The notes beneath the pieces are model-generated. The model worked only from the letters and a program-made list of their open reading frames with translations. It ran no database searches and was not told the DNA's origin. A stretch of DNA of 64,000 bases from Kineobactrum sediminis (lineage in GTDB: Bacteria; Pseudomonadota; Gammaproteobacteria; Pseudomonadales; Halieaceae): contig NZ_PKLZ01000013.1 of the NCBI RefSeq assembly GCF_002868715.1, positions 51,668 to 115,667 of the forward strand. The letters are read 5' to 3'. Every line of letters starts with the position of its first letter. Within the stretch, counting starts at the first letter, position 1. The position numbers and the translations under genes are program-made. Below, piece after piece: positions 51,941 to 61,233 of this stretch.

Positions 51941-52705
51941 TTAACCGCAGGCCCGATCAATATAGCGCGGGACCGTCGGATCGTCGGCGGGCACCTGTGC
52001 ACAAAAGCGGGCGAAGTGCTCGCTGTTCTTGGCCTGCAGGTAACTGACCAGGCGCTCGGCGCCGCCTTGTTCAACCAGTCGCTGATAGGTGCCGCGCTTG
52101 CGACCGATATAGCTGATGCTGGCCACCTCGATATCCTGGATAGCCCAGGTACCGTCTTTGCGTAACAAGGGCAACCTCAGTGGCAGCGGCGGCAGCCAGT
52201 TTTTGTCCACGATGGCGTGGATGTAGCCCGCCTGGCTATGTTCCCTGACGGTGATCGTGTCGGGTTCAACGTGCACTGTCACATCCCGCAGCTCGCTGCC
52301 ATCGCCCGCTCCCGCCAGCACCTCGAATACATACCGCGTGAGTGTGTCAGCCAGGGCCTCCTGCAGTTGTTCCTTCTCCCGGGGGCTTAACAGCCTGTAG
52401 TGTTGGGCGCCCAACAGGCCCTCCAGCATGACCTCCAGGTCCCAGTGCTCCAGCAGCGGCAAAACGACGCGATTATGGATACGCTCCACCACAGCCGGAT
52501 CCTCAACAGCAGGGCCATCAAGAGCCGACCGCATCGCCTGCGCCTCAGCCCAGAGTGCGGCAAAGGCCCGGGAGATATCCTCGGCACCGGGCTCGGAGAC
52601 CGGCACCGCCGGGTCGGCTCGCCCCGGGCTATCGGCCAGCCCCGGATTACCGGCCAGTACCAGCCAGCAGACCACAGCAGCGGCAACAAAGGCGCGTATG
52701 CTCAT
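51941..52705 (-). CDS. MlaC-family periplasmic lipid-binding protein
   Basis: This 254-residue protein has a signal peptide (RAFVAAAVVCWLVLAGNPGLA) and an MlaC/Ttg2D-type body. The parts YRLLSPREKEQLQEALADTLTRYVFEVLAG, WAIQDIEVASISYIGRKRGTYQRLVEQGGAERLVSYL follow the family pattern. MlaC carries phospholipid across the periplasm. It is the last gene of the polysaccharide-export operon and overlaps the Wzz gene by four bases (ATGA), so it is translated with the export machinery. No MlaABDEF genes are present. An export-linked lipid or undecaprenyl carrier role is an inference. Confidence 0.82.
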   Translation of the reverse strand: MSIRAFVAAAVVCWLVLAGNPGLADSPGRADPAVPVSEPGAEDISRAFAALWAEAQAMRSALDGPAVEDPAVVERIHNRVVLPLLEHWDLEVMLEGLLGAQHYRLLSPREKEQLQEALADTLTRYVFEVLAGAGDGSELRDVTVHVEPDTITVREHSQAGYIHAIVDKNWLPPLPLRLPLLRKDGTWAIQDIEVASISYIGRKRGTYQRLVEQGGAERLVSYLQAKNSEHFARFCAQVPADDPTVPRYIDRACG

Positions 52706-53712
52706 GCACCCTCTTCGGTAGCGGGCTTGTCTTCAGTTCTCCAATAATGCCGCAGCAAAACTATCAGAACCGCCAGCATGCCACCCAGCAGGGTACCGAT
52801 AACACAGATCAGGGCGCGCTGGGGCTTGGCTTTCTGCTCCGGTACCACGGCGGGGTCTATGGTTTTGAACGCGTACTCGGGGCGCACATTGGCCATCATC
52901 ACCGTTTCGGTCTGCGACTGGATCAACTGGAAAAACATGGACTGCAATTCGGCCAGGGATGTTGCCCTCACCTGCTCCCGCAGGTAGGCAATGGATTGTT
53001 CGGCTTCCTCCACATCCTGGGTGCGCAGGGTGGCATTAATGTCCTCCACCAGCCAGGTTACCCACTGCTGGGCCACGATGGGGGACAAGTGGTCTATGGC
53101 CACGGTGATAAACCCGGATTTGGTATCCTCACTAACCGTGAGAATTTCCTGGAACGCCCTGTAGGCCTCCTGGTCACTGGGAGCCGCCTGTTTCGGTGGG
53201 TCCACTTCCCGCACCCACTCGTCGCTCTCCACATCGAACAGCGCCGGATCAAGCTTCAGCTCGCCGCTGCTCTGGTTCCAGGACTCCGCCGCCATCAGCG
53301 GCGCCAGCAGATCGCGCCGGTCAATAAAATCAGCGAGGAAAACGCGGGATTGCATGATCTTCAGTCCCATGTCGGTCTTGCTGGTCTCACCACCACCGGG
53401 CAGGGACACGCCTGCCAGGCTGGCCAGGCCGCCGTAACGTTCCATCATGGAGCTGAGCCCGCCACCGGAGGACTCTGCCGGTGCCAGCAGCGCCTCCGCA
53501 CGGTAGATGTTGGGCTGCCACAGGGCAAACAGCACGGCAATCACCGCAGCAATCGCGGTAATACCGATAATCAGCCACTTGCCGGCCCAGAGCACACCGA
53601 ACAGCTCGCGCAGGTCGATTTCGTCATCAGCGTAATCCGCCGGGTAGCCGTAGGCCGGCCCGGCCATGCCCTGGGAGCTGGCTGGGGATGTATTGCTTGG
53701 CGGTATGGTCAT
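52702..53712 (-). CDS. Wzz-type polysaccharide co-polymerase
   Basis: This 336-residue inner-membrane protein has the Wzz N-terminal domain: EIDLRELFGVLWAGKWLIIGITAIAAVIAVLFAL (first membrane helix) and QPNIYRAEALLAPAE. It continues with a periplasmic coiled segment (LREQVRATSLAELQSMFFQLIQSQ) and a second helix RALICVIGTLLGGMLAVLIVLL after the Pro-rich PAVVPEQKAKPQ. It sets the chain length of the polymer exported by the neighbouring Wza-like protein. It starts at the ATG at 53712, ten bases after the SLBB gene, and overlaps the MlaC-like gene. Confidence 0.9.
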   Translation of the reverse strand: MTIPPSNTSPASSQGMAGPAYGYPADYADDEIDLRELFGVLWAGKWLIIGITAIAAVIAVLFALWQPNIYRAEALLAPAESSGGGLSSMMERYGGLASLAGVSLPGGGETSKTDMGLKIMQSRVFLADFIDRRDLLAPLMAAESWNQSSGELKLDPALFDVESDEWVREVDPPKQAAPSDQEAYRAFQEILTVSEDTKSGFITVAIDHLSPIVAQQWVTWLVEDINATLRTQDVEEAEQSIAYLREQVRATSLAELQSMFFQLIQSQTETVMMANVRPEYAFKTIDPAVVPEQKAKPQRALICVIGTLLGGMLAVLIVLLRHYWRTEDKPATEEGA

Positions 53713-53722
53713 GCGTAACTCC

Positions 53723-56353
53723 CTACAGCCTGGCGACAGCGGCGATGGAAACAAGGCCCTGATAGATGATCTGGGTGACATCGCGCCACACGGCCAGGCT
53801 CTCCTTGTAGGTACTGTCTACCGGCACCACAATGGTATCGCCCGCTTCCAGGGCAGTACCCTGGCTGGCAAAGCGCCACAGCTGTCGCTGCGGGTTCCGG
53901 ACCTCGCCATTGGCCTTGACGATATAGATCTCCTGGCTGTCCGCGCGGTTGGTAAGGCCAGCCGACAGGCTCAGATAATCCTGCAGGCTCAGGTTCCGCT
54001 TGAGATTGTGGGTACCCTGGCGTCGCACTTCACCAATCACCGTAACGGTACTGGTGCGCCTGGGAATATGCAGGGCATCACCGTCGGTCACGTTGATATC
54101 CGCGGTGGTGTCACCAGCCAGGGCGACCGGCAGATCAATGAGCATTCGGCCCTTGCCCTCAAAGTTGCGCAGCTGATCGGTTATTTCCTGCACTTCGGCC
54201 AGCGAGGTAGTGTTCTGCTCCTGCGTGAGCAGGCTGCTGGCCACACTGCGCTGGATGCTTTCGGCAAATTCCCGGGCGCGGGCGGTCTCCTGCTCGGCCA
54301 CGATCTCACGGGTAAATACCGCGCCTTCCAGAAAGCCTTCACTCGCTATGCCGCCGGCGCGAGCAATCACATCGCTGAGGGTCTCCCCGGGCTGAATCAG
54401 GTATTCGCCCGGAAACACTACCTCGCCGCTGATGTTGATACTGTCAGTAGGGCTCCAGTCAGGGATTTCCCGTACCGTGAGGTGGTCGCGGGACTTGAGC
54501 CCCGGGCTGGAGGCCTCCACCAGGGCCGTTACCAGATCAATTTCCCGGTAGCGTGCCTGGATATTGCCCCCGTCCATTTCGGTCAGGGTGCGCAATTCCG
54601 CAAAGCCCAGGAAGGCGGAGTCTTTCAGCCCACCGGCCGCGCGCACCAGTTGCGCCACGGTAGTGCTGTTTACCAGGGGGTAGGTCCCCGGGGCCTTCAC
54701 CGCACCGGATACGGACACCAGGCTCACCGGTTCCATGTCCCGCGCCTGGGCGCGCAGTTTCCGCACGACCGGCTGCAGCAATACCTCGCGGGATGACTCC
54801 AGCACACCGGGCCGACTTGATTCTTCGCTCTCTTCCCTATCACCGGCTGGTAACAGGTCCTCTGAATCCGTTGATATTTGCTGGTAACCCCGGTCGACAT
54901 CGCCGGCAATGTCGGCCAGCTCGGGCAGTGAGAAAATCAGCACCTGGTCGCGCGCCTGCAGCAGCGGGTCTGCGGCCGAACCGGATTCGCTGATCGCCTG
55001 ACCCGGCTGGAACTGCAGGATGTCGATATCCTGGCGGGCGTTGATAATGCGCACTATCAATGCATACTCGAGGTCCACAAAGGGCAGCGTGTCACGCGCC
55101 ACGTCACCCAGCAGGTCCGAGACACGCAGGCCCTCGCGCCAGCCATAGTTACCGGGACGATAGACGGCGCCTCGCAGTTCCACCGAATTCGCCAGGGCGT
55201 CGCCACTTTCCTTTACCAGCAGGACATCGCCGGGCACCGCCTTGCGAGCAAGGGTGGCGGGCTTGCCGAGATCGAGCGTAATGGCATCCACCAGGCCGCC
55301 AGTCGCGGACTGGCGCCGTAATATCGCCGCGGCGGCATACGCCTCCCGGGTCAGGCCGCCGGCCATACGCAGAACGTCCGCCATGGTCTCGCTGCCTGCA
55401 AGCTCATAGAGCATGGGGCGCTTGACCTCCCCCTGCACTTCCACCAGGCCATCGAAGGGCGGCACAAACACCACGTCGCCCGCCTGCAGGCGAATGTCCT
55501 TGCTGGCGTCGCCGCGCAACAGCAGGTCATAGGTATCGAATGTGGCCACGGTAACGCCACTGCGCTTCACCTGTATATTGCGCAAGGTCCCGATATCGGT
55601 GACCCCGCCCGCCTGGAACAGGGCCTGGGTGATGGTGGTGAGCGCGGAGACCGAGAAGGCACCGGGCACGGACACTTCACCGGCCATGAAGATGCCAATC
55701 GCACGCAAGCGACCCATGGAGACCACGCTCTCAACACCGATCAACTGCTGCTGTACCCTGGTTTGAATAAGTTCACGCGCGTCTTCGAAGGTCAGCCCCG
55801 ACAGCGTGATCGTACCCAGCTTGGGGAAGTTGACCTCACCATTGCGGCCAATCTGCAACTGGTACTCGGCATTCTCGGTACCGAACAACTGCACCATCAG
55901 CTGATCGCCAACACCGAGGCGGTAAGTGCCGGGCACGGGCGCATCATCGGTGGGGGCAAAGGTGCTCACTTCCTGGTCAAACAGGGCGCGACCATAGCGT
56001 TCGGTTTTTCCATCAGGGTCGCTGGGCCGCTGGGGTGCAACAGCCTTGTCGGTGGCGGGCTTGCTGGGTACCAGCTCTTCAATGGGCTGGCCCAGTGTCG
56101 GGGATGTTGCGGAACCACCGTTGCCGAGCTGGCTTAGAACCGAGTCGACATCGACGCCGTATTGCCGCGCCAGGCTCTCCTGCTGTGACTTGGGCAGGTT
56201 GCGGAATTGCTCCACCATCTGCGGTGACAGGGTTTGTGCCATCGCCGGCAGGGCGGCTGCCCACAGTGCCAGGCAACACACTGCCAGCCAGCTGCGTCGG
56301 TGCGCCCGCGGTTGATCCGGGTGGCTGCCACCCTGTTGCCATGCCGTGTTCAT
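53723..56353 (-). CDS. Wza-like polysaccharide export protein with multiple SLBB domains
   Basis: This 876-residue exported protein begins with a signal peptide (WLAVCCLALWAAALPAMAQ) and an N-terminal alpha-helical segment. The poly-export domain YRLGVDQLMVQLFG and NGEVNFPKLGTITLSGLTFEDARELI follows. At least four SLBB repeats come after it, recognisable by their V.G.V..PG.Y.L....TL..ai..AGG pattern, for instance around MAGEVSVPGAFSVSALTT and SGEVVFPGEYLIQPGETLSDVIARAGG. The protein would form the periplasmic and outer-membrane conduit. The ATG at 56353 has GGGGA upstream; a GTG seven codons earlier is possible. It is much longer than E. coli Wza (about 380 aa). Confidence 0.9.
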   Translation of the reverse strand: MNTAWQQGGSHPDQPRAHRRSWLAVCCLALWAAALPAMAQTLSPQMVEQFRNLPKSQQESLARQYGVDVDSVLSQLGNGGSATSPTLGQPIEELVPSKPATDKAVAPQRPSDPDGKTERYGRALFDQEVSTFAPTDDAPVPGTYRLGVGDQLMVQLFGTENAEYQLQIGRNGEVNFPKLGTITLSGLTFEDARELIQTRVQQQLIGVESVVSMGRLRAIGIFMAGEVSVPGAFSVSALTTITQALFQAGGVTDIGTLRNIQVKRSGVTVATFDTYDLLLRGDASKDIRLQAGDVVFVPPFDGLVEVQGEVKRPMLYELAGSETMADVLRMAGGLTREAYAAAAILRRQSATGGLVDAITLDLGKPATLARKAVPGDVLLVKESGDALANSVELRGAVYRPGNYGWREGLRVSDLLGDVARDTLPFVDLEYALIVRIINARQDIDILQFQPGQAISESGSAADPLLQARDQVLIFSLPELADIAGDVDRGYQQISTDSEDLLPAGDREESEESSRPGVLESSREVLLQPVVRKLRAQARDMEPVSLVSVSGAVKAPGTYPLVNSTTVAQLVRAAGGLKDSAFLGFAELRTLTEMDGGNIQARYREIDLVTALVEASSPGLKSRDHLTVREIPDWSPTDSINISGEVVFPGEYLIQPGETLSDVIARAGGIASEGFLEGAVFTREIVAEQETARAREFAESIQRSVASSLLTQEQNTTSLAEVQEITDQLRNFEGKGRMLIDLPVALAGDTTADINVTDGDALHIPRRTSTVTVIGEVRRQGTHNLKRNLSLQDYLSLSAGLTNRADSQEIYIVKANGEVRNPQRQLWRFASQGTALEAGDTIVVPVDSTYKESLAVWRDVTQIIYQGLVSIAAVARL

Positions 56354-56430
56354 CACTCTGTTCCCCTCGGTCACACCTGGTTATAAGTGCCGTGAGCCCC
56401 TGTAGGGCTCCTGCCGGCTTATATTTGTTG

Positions 56431-56967
56431 CTAACGCGCCTGGTTCGGTCCCAGCAGCACGATAAACTGGCCGCGGTCGTTGATTACCTGTTCCACACGC
56501 ACAATGCCACCCCCGGCATTGATATCGATTCTGTTGCGATAGGGCTCGCGGCCCTCGCAATCCTGGATAAAGCGTTTGCCACCGTCTTCCAGTGGCTGCG
56601 ATTGCCAAGGCTGGCACTGGTGGGTTACCGCCCGGGCGCCGCTGCTGATGATACGTGCTCCCTCGTGGCCGTGAATATCGATCTCGCGATCCAGGGGGCC
56701 CAACTCAACAACACGGCTGATGGTCCACCCGTCAAATACCAGCAGATCGCCCTGCTGGTTACTGAACAGGGTGTCACCACCGTGCCTTACCGCCAGTAAA
56801 TTGGTGCTGTAGCCGCCCAAACGGGCTTGCCAGCGATACGCCTGCAGTGCGTCATCATCGGCCTGGAATGCCTGCAACAATGCGCTTCCCTGGCGGGATG
56901 ACACGGTACAGGCCGCCAGCAGGCAGGTGGTGAGTATCAGCAACACAAGGCGGCTGCAATGTTTCAT
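56431..56967 (-). CDS. YjbF/GfcB-family lipoprotein
   Basis: This 178-residue lipoprotein has the lipobox LLAAC (about 16-20). The body matches the YjbF/GfcB family: QAYRWQARLGGYSTNLLAVRHGGDTLFSNQQGDLLVFDGWTI, in parts, and later GREPYRNRIDINAGGGIVRVEQ. The family belongs to group 4 capsule and YjbEFGH exopolysaccharide loci and sits on the inner face of the outer membrane. It overlaps YjbH by four bases and lies 77 bp upstream of the SLBB gene. Confidence 0.88.
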   Translation of the reverse strand: MKHCSRLVLLILTTCLLAACTVSSRQGSALLQAFQADDDALQAYRWQARLGGYSTNLLAVRHGGDTLFSNQQGDLLVFDGWTISRVVELGPLDREIDIHGHEGARIISSGARAVTHQCQPWQSQPLEDGGKRFIQDCEGREPYRNRIDINAGGGIVRVEQVINDRGQFIVLLGPNQAR

Positions 56968-59075
56968 GGGCTTATCCTGTCACCGGCCTGGCTGAAGACA
57001 TCAAAGCGGGCACCGCGCAGGTCCCACCAGATATTACCGCTGTGGTTTTCCAGGCGTTGGCCGCCGTCGCGCTGGATCGGTCGTATGCGAGTGGCGTAGG
57101 CACTGCGGGTTCTGTTACCGAACAGGCCGTCCAGTGGGATTCGAAAAAACATGCCCTTGTCAAAACTGCCTTCACCAAAATCCTCGGAGGATACGTCGGT
57201 AAAAGTCGCCCACAGGCCGACCATCCAGCCATTAGTAAACGTGCGGCGCAGCTCCACTGTGGCGCCAACGTCTTTTGCCAGATAACGGCCCGCATGCACC
57301 GCCACATCGTAATTGTAAAACGGTGTGGCCCAATAGGCACTTAAAAATGCAGTGGTTGTCTCGTAATCCAGGTGATCGAAGCTCTTGTCAAAGTCACGCT
57401 GGCGCACCCGGTTGGCGGAAACCCCAAAGGCAAACCGCGACTGCACAGGCTGGTATAACACTTCGCCACCCACACCGCTGTACATCTCCTCGAGCACACC
57501 GCCGAACATCCGGTAATGGAGCACCGGGGACAGGCTGCCGCGCTTCTCGAGAAACAGGGAATCGAGCCCATTATCCCCTTGCTGAAGGTATTTGACCACA
57601 TCCGAACGTACCCGGGGCAACACCGAGTCCGATTGACGCCTGCTCTCATCAAAGGTGTTGTGGATATCAAAGGCATAGGAACCGCGCAGTGCCCAGTTGC
57701 GGGGCAATGCCAGTTCGGCACCCACCGCGAGGTAAAACTGGTACCGCAGCGGATCGTCCGGATCGAACAGCTGGACCCGGTTGTTGACGTTGATCTCGAA
57801 ATTCACCTTGCGGGTGACAAAATTGGTCTGGTGCTGGGGATTTTCCAGGGCGCGACCGGGCAGCACCCGCAGGTTCTGGCTGGCAAGGTCGGTGCCCTGC
57901 CAGTAACTGCTGGAGGGGCGCAGTGCGCTCAGGGTATGCACCCGGTGGCCGTTTTCCTCGATCACCAGCTGCAGGGAGCGCACCGATGGCGGCAGGTGCA
58001 GATCGACCAGGGCCATGGCCTTTGCGGCGGCATCGGCCCAAAGCACATGGTCTTCGTTGCCGATCACCAGCACCGCGGTCTGGGTGAGCTTGTCAATCCG
58101 CGCCTCTATCAACAGCAGACCCGAGCGCTCCATGTCGTATAGAAGGCGGTCGTACCACAATCTGGGATTCAGGCCTTCCGGCATCTCATCCGGCGCCATG
58201 GTGGCACTGGATACAAACACTTCGGTCTGCCGCTGGGGCGGTTCGGCGGTGGTATCCATCCGTGCCGCCAGGGCAAGGCCCCAGGTTTCGTCGTGCTGGC
58301 GGGAAAGCGTCAGCTCCACCCCCGGCAGCGCCTGCCAGGCCAGGCCAAAGGTCCAGGGGCTGGGCGGCGCCGGCACGCCGCGCCGCGCATCAAACTCGTA
58401 CTGGTCGGGGTTGTACTCGATGATTGCCTTGAGTGGCCAGCGCTCGAAGTGGTAACTGGCACCGCCGAACACACCGACCTCCTCGCCACTAAAAAAGGTG
58501 TCGAAATTGACCTCGCCACCGGTGCCGTCGTCGCTTCGTTCACGCTGTTCGAAGCGGTCATCCACATAGGTGAGGGGGTTGGTGGCAACGCCCTTGTCGG
58601 CCAGGCGCCCCCAGCCCAGGCCCAGGGTGAAGTCGAGGTTGCCTATCTGCTTCGAGGCCACCACATATTCGGACCCGAATACACCCGTGCCCACGGCATC
58701 CCGTATACCCACGGCGACCTGGGGCAGTAGCCACCGCTCTCGCCACAGCCGGGCCTTGATCTCGTAATTTCGGTCCCAGAAGAAAAAGTCGTTAAAACCC
58801 GTATAGCGGAACGTACCTTCCAGCCAGGGAGTGGCCTGGTAAGTGAGCATGTAGGATTCGGTGCGCTCTTCGAAGGCGACCGAGGTGGTGAAGGTACCGT
58901 CCGCCTGCATCCGGGCGGTGGGGATATCGATGAGGCCCGTGGTGCCGTAGTCCGAGGCCGCACTACCCTGGCAGAAGCACGCGAACAGTAGTGCAGAAAC
59001 CCCTGGCCAGGCCACAAGCGATGCATTGATACGAGAAACGGGGCGCCGAAGCGCCCCGCCGGGCCACAGGAGCAT
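56964..59075 (-). CDS. YjbH/GfcD-family outer-membrane protein
   Basis: This outer-membrane beta-barrel of the YjbH family has about 700 residues, close to E. coli YjbH. Evidence: a signal-like segment (VSALLFACFCQGSAAS), then DYGTTGLIDIPTARMQADGTF, the hallmark of this family, a long barrel with aromatic strands, and the end FDVFSQAGDRISP. The exact start is doubtful: the first 15 codons lie on a stable UUCG hairpin (59040-59057), and GTG or TTG codons about 20 residues later would put the start after it. It would be the pore or surface component for the exopolysaccharide. Confidence 0.86.
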   Translation of the reverse strand: MLLWPGGALRRPVSRINASLVAWPGVSALLFACFCQGSAASDYGTTGLIDIPTARMQADGTFTTSVAFEERTESYMLTYQATPWLEGTFRYTGFNDFFFWDRNYEIKARLWRERWLLPQVAVGIRDAVGTGVFGSEYVVASKQIGNLDFTLGLGWGRLADKGVATNPLTYVDDRFEQRERSDDGTGGEVNFDTFFSGEEVGVFGGASYHFERWPLKAIIEYNPDQYEFDARRGVPAPPSPWTFGLAWQALPGVELTLSRQHDETWGLALAARMDTTAEPPQRQTEVFVSSATMAPDEMPEGLNPRLWYDRLLYDMERSGLLLIEARIDKLTQTAVLVIGNEDHVLWADAAAKAMALVDLHLPPSVRSLQLVIEENGHRVHTLSALRPSSSYWQGTDLASQNLRVLPGRALENPQHQTNFVTRKVNFEINVNNRVQLFDPDDPLRYQFYLAVGAELALPRNWALRGSYAFDIHNTFDESRRQSDSVLPRVRSDVVKYLQQGDNGLDSLFLEKRGSLSPVLHYRMFGGVLEEMYSGVGGEVLYQPVQSRFAFGVSANRVRQRDFDKSFDHLDYETTTAFLSAYWATPFYNYDVAVHAGRYLAKDVGATVELRRTFTNGWMVGLWATFTDVSSEDFGEGSFDKGMFFRIPLDGLFGNRTRSAYATRIRPIQRDGGQRLENHSGNIWWDLRGARFDVFSQAGDRISP
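59040..59057 (-). terminator. UUCG-tetraloop hairpin between gfcA-like and yjbH-like genes
   Basis: On the minus strand GGGGCGC-TTCG-GCGCCCC forms a perfect 7-bp stem with the extra-stable UUCG loop, then GTTTCTCG. It lies 72 bp after the first gene and may partially terminate or protect its mRNA. Confidence 0.6.
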
Positions 59076-59128
59076 AAGGACTTTCTATCTTGGTGGTGGT
59101 ACTGGCTACAGTAGTGAGTGGTACCGGA

Positions 59129-59461
59129 TCAGTTGGTACCGGTGGTGCCAGTGGTACCGGTGGTGCCGGTCCCCGGCGTACCATTCGTACCGGTGGTCGT
59201 AGTTGTGGTAGTTCCGTCTGTGGGCTCGTCGTCATCGTCGTCTTCATCACGCTGATCAACGCCGTCACTGCTGAAGGCACCGGATGCACCGGCAATCGCC
59301 ACTACGCCAACCAGGCCTGCGGCCACTGCGTCTGCAGGTGACATGCCGGAGATGTCACCGGCTGCTGCCTCGTCGCTCTCTTCGGACTGCGCAAAGGCAG
59401 CGCTCGAAAGAATCATGGCCGATGAAAGAGCAACCGCAATTGAAGTTCGCTTGAATGACAT
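59129..59461 (-). CDS. YjbE/GfcA-like small secreted Thr/Gly-rich protein
   Basis: This encodes 110 residues from the ATG at 59461: a signal peptide (MSFKRTSIAVALSSAMILSSAAFAQ), an acidic stretch, a hydrophobic segment (AVAAGLVGVVAIAGAS), a run of Asp/Glu and a low-complexity tail of repeated Thr-Gly-Thr units, the look of GfcA/YjbE proteins that head these operons. The DNA of the tail is a simple repeat (GGTACCGGTGGTGCC type) liable to slip. It is the first gene of the export operon; the promoter should be in 59462-59700. Its role, even in E. coli, is not known. Confidence 0.75.
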   Translation of the reverse strand: MSFKRTSIAVALSSAMILSSAAFAQSEESDEAAAGDISGMSPADAVAAGLVGVVAIAGASGAFSSDGVDQRDEDDDDDEPTDGTTTTTTTGTNGTPGTGTTGTTGTTGTN

Positions 59462-59710
59462 TTTTCTACCCCTGTTAATCTTTGGATTTTTGTGCTTGTT
59501 GCAGATCTGATGCGGCTCGCGTCGCCTTGACTGAGCAAAACGTCTGTGAATACCCATCAAAAAAGACTGCAATATGCTCTGTATGAGGATACTGTCGTTT
59601 TTACCCCAAAAGTGCAAGCACGAGATGAGGTTTGGGCGTAATAGTCGCCGCGCCGGGCATGGCCTTAAAACTGTCCCCGGCGGCAAAAGCTGCGCGCCCG
59701 GAGAGGATCA

Positions 59711-60634
59711 TCACGGCTGTTTGACGCTTTCCAGGGTTTTGGTGATCGCAGCCACCGCCGAACCGATATTACTCAGCTCCGCCGGCAATATCATGGTGTT
59801 GTTGGTCTTGGCCAGTTTGCCGAATTCGTGCACGTACTGCTCGGCAACCCGCAGTGCCACCGCATCCTTGCCCCCGGCGGTATTGATCGCCTCGGCGACA
59901 TCGCGCAGGCCATCGGCGGTGGCTTTGGCAATCAGGCCGATCTCCGTGGCCTTACCTTCCGCTTCATTGATCTGGCGCATCTTGTCCGCTTCCGAAAGAT
60001 TGATCATTTCCTGCTTCATGCCCTCGGAGACATTGATCTTGGACTGGCGCTCGCCCTCGGACTGGGCCACCACCGCGCGGCGCTCGCGCTCGGCGCGCAT
60101 CTGCTTCTCCAGGGCGTCGAGAATCGTCGCCGGCAATTCGATATCGGCGATCTCGTAGCGCATCACCTTCACACCCCAGGGTTTGGCGGCCTCGTCCAGC
60201 ACTTCCACGACCTTCTGGTTAATGGATTCGCGCTCCTCGAAGGTCTTGTCCAGGTCGATCTTGCCAATCACCGAACGCAGCGTGGTCTGGGCCAGCTGCA
60301 TGGCGGCGTAACTGTAATCCTGGATGCCGTAACTGGCCTGCTTGGGATCAACCACCTGCAGGTACAGCACGCCGTCCACCACAATCTGGATGTTGTCCCG
60401 GGTCACACAGGCCTGGCGCGGTACGTCGAGGGCATTTTCCTTGAGCGTGTGACGGTAGGCGATGCGGTCCACGAAGGGAATCAGCAGATGAAAGCCGGCT
60501 TCCAGCGTTTTGGCGTACTTACCCAGACGCTCCACCACAAAGGCGGAGCGCTGGGGGACAATCCGCGCCGTTTTGGCCACGGTAATAATGACGAGGACGA
60601 GAAACGCCAGTGAGATAAGTGTTGCGATTTCCAT
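59711..60634 (-). CDS. qmcA: SPFH/band-7 protein, QmcA type
   Basis: This 307-residue stomatin-like protein has an N-terminal membrane helix (LISLAFLVLVIITVA), the SPFH domain (VPQRSAFVVERLGKYAKTLEAGFHLLIPFVDRIAYRHTLKE in parts, about 28-150), then a coiled coil rich in Ala and Glu. It probably forms ring-like assemblies on the inner membrane that modulate proteases or microdomains. It lies 30 bp after the NfeD gene, the classic NfeD-stomatin pair. Confidence 0.92.
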   Translation of the reverse strand: MEIATLISLAFLVLVIITVAKTARIVPQRSAFVVERLGKYAKTLEAGFHLLIPFVDRIAYRHTLKENALDVPRQACVTRDNIQIVVDGVLYLQVVDPKQASYGIQDYSYAAMQLAQTTLRSVIGKIDLDKTFEERESINQKVVEVLDEAAKPWGVKVMRYEIADIELPATILDALEKQMRAERERRAVVAQSEGERQSKINVSEGMKQEMINLSEADKMRQINEAEGKATEIGLIAKATADGLRDVAEAINTAGGKDAVALRVAEQYVHEFGKLAKTNNTMILPAELSNIGSAVAAITKTLESVKQP

Positions 60635-60664
60635 GTGTTGCTTCCGATGTGAGTTTAAGTCCGT

Positions 60665-61132
60665 TTAAGCGTCGGGCGGTGTTGCCGCGACCTGCAACAG
60701 GATGCCACTGTGGCTCAGTACCCAGGCACTGTCGCCTGCTTTGAGCACATCACTGGATTCGGCATCCCACTTGGCGCCGTTGAGCTGCACATGGCCGGTG
60801 CCCTGCTCGAAGTCAGTGAGCACCTTGACCCGCTTGCCCGTTAGCTCGATGTTGTCGGGGTTTGTGTTTTGCGCGTTTGTTTCCTCGCCCTGCAGCCAAC
60901 GCCTGAAATGCTGCCTCAGCCCGAACAGGGTGCCGACACTGATCAGCGCAAACAGCAGCAACTGCACCGCCAGGCTGTCAACCAGCCCCACCAGGGTTAA
61001 CACCCCCACTATTAATGCGCCAATCCCGAAGAACACTGCGACCATCCCCGGCGCAAAAAACTCCGACACCAACAGCACCAGGCCCAGGAGCAGCCAGAAG
61101 GCATAGCCGTTGATCAAAAGGGGTTCGAGCAT
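60665..61132 (-). CDS. NfeD-family membrane protein
   Basis: This 155-residue protein has three to four membrane helices in its first 80 residues (FWLLLGLVLLVSEFFAPGMVAVFFGIGALIVGVLTL) and a C-terminal OB-fold domain (about 90-150, GKRVKVLTDFEQGTGHVQLNGAKWDAESSDVLKAGD in parts). This is the short NfeD1b type that works with the stomatin encoded just downstream. Just upstream begins a cluster of four dispersed repeats. Confidence 0.88.
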   Translation of the reverse strand: MLEPLLINGYAFWLLLGLVLLVSEFFAPGMVAVFFGIGALIVGVLTLVGLVDSLAVQLLLFALISVGTLFGLRQHFRRWLQGEETNAQNTNPDNIELTGKRVKVLTDFEQGTGHVQLNGAKWDAESSDVLKAGDSAWVLSHSGILLQVAATPPDA

Positions 61133-61158
61133 GTTGCGAGCCTTTGGTTGTAAGGGCT

Positions 61159-61183
61159 GGGGTCAGGTCTCGCATTGTTGCAT
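61159..61183 (+). repeat. dispersed 25-bp repeat, forward, cluster unit 1
   Basis: This is a variant ending GTTGCAT, upstream of nfeD on the opposite strand. It is the first of four copies within 165 bp. Confidence 0.82.
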
Positions 61184-61190
61184 AAGGCGG

Positions 61191-61213
61191 GGGGTCAGGT
61201 CTCGCATTGTTGA
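61191..61213 (+). repeat. dispersed repeat, forward, cluster unit 2 (3' truncated)
   Basis: The core is intact to GCATTGTTG and then diverges. It is followed by a partial copy, GGGGTCAGGGG, at 61219-61229. Confidence 0.75.
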
Positions 61214-61233
61214 GGGATGGGGTCAGGGGAGAT

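Noticed and set aside
52555..54796. Two long plus-strand frames (387 and 376 residues) opposite the Wzz and SLBB genes
   Set aside because: The true genes on the minus strand have clear domains; the plus frames are low-complexity reflections of their codon bias.
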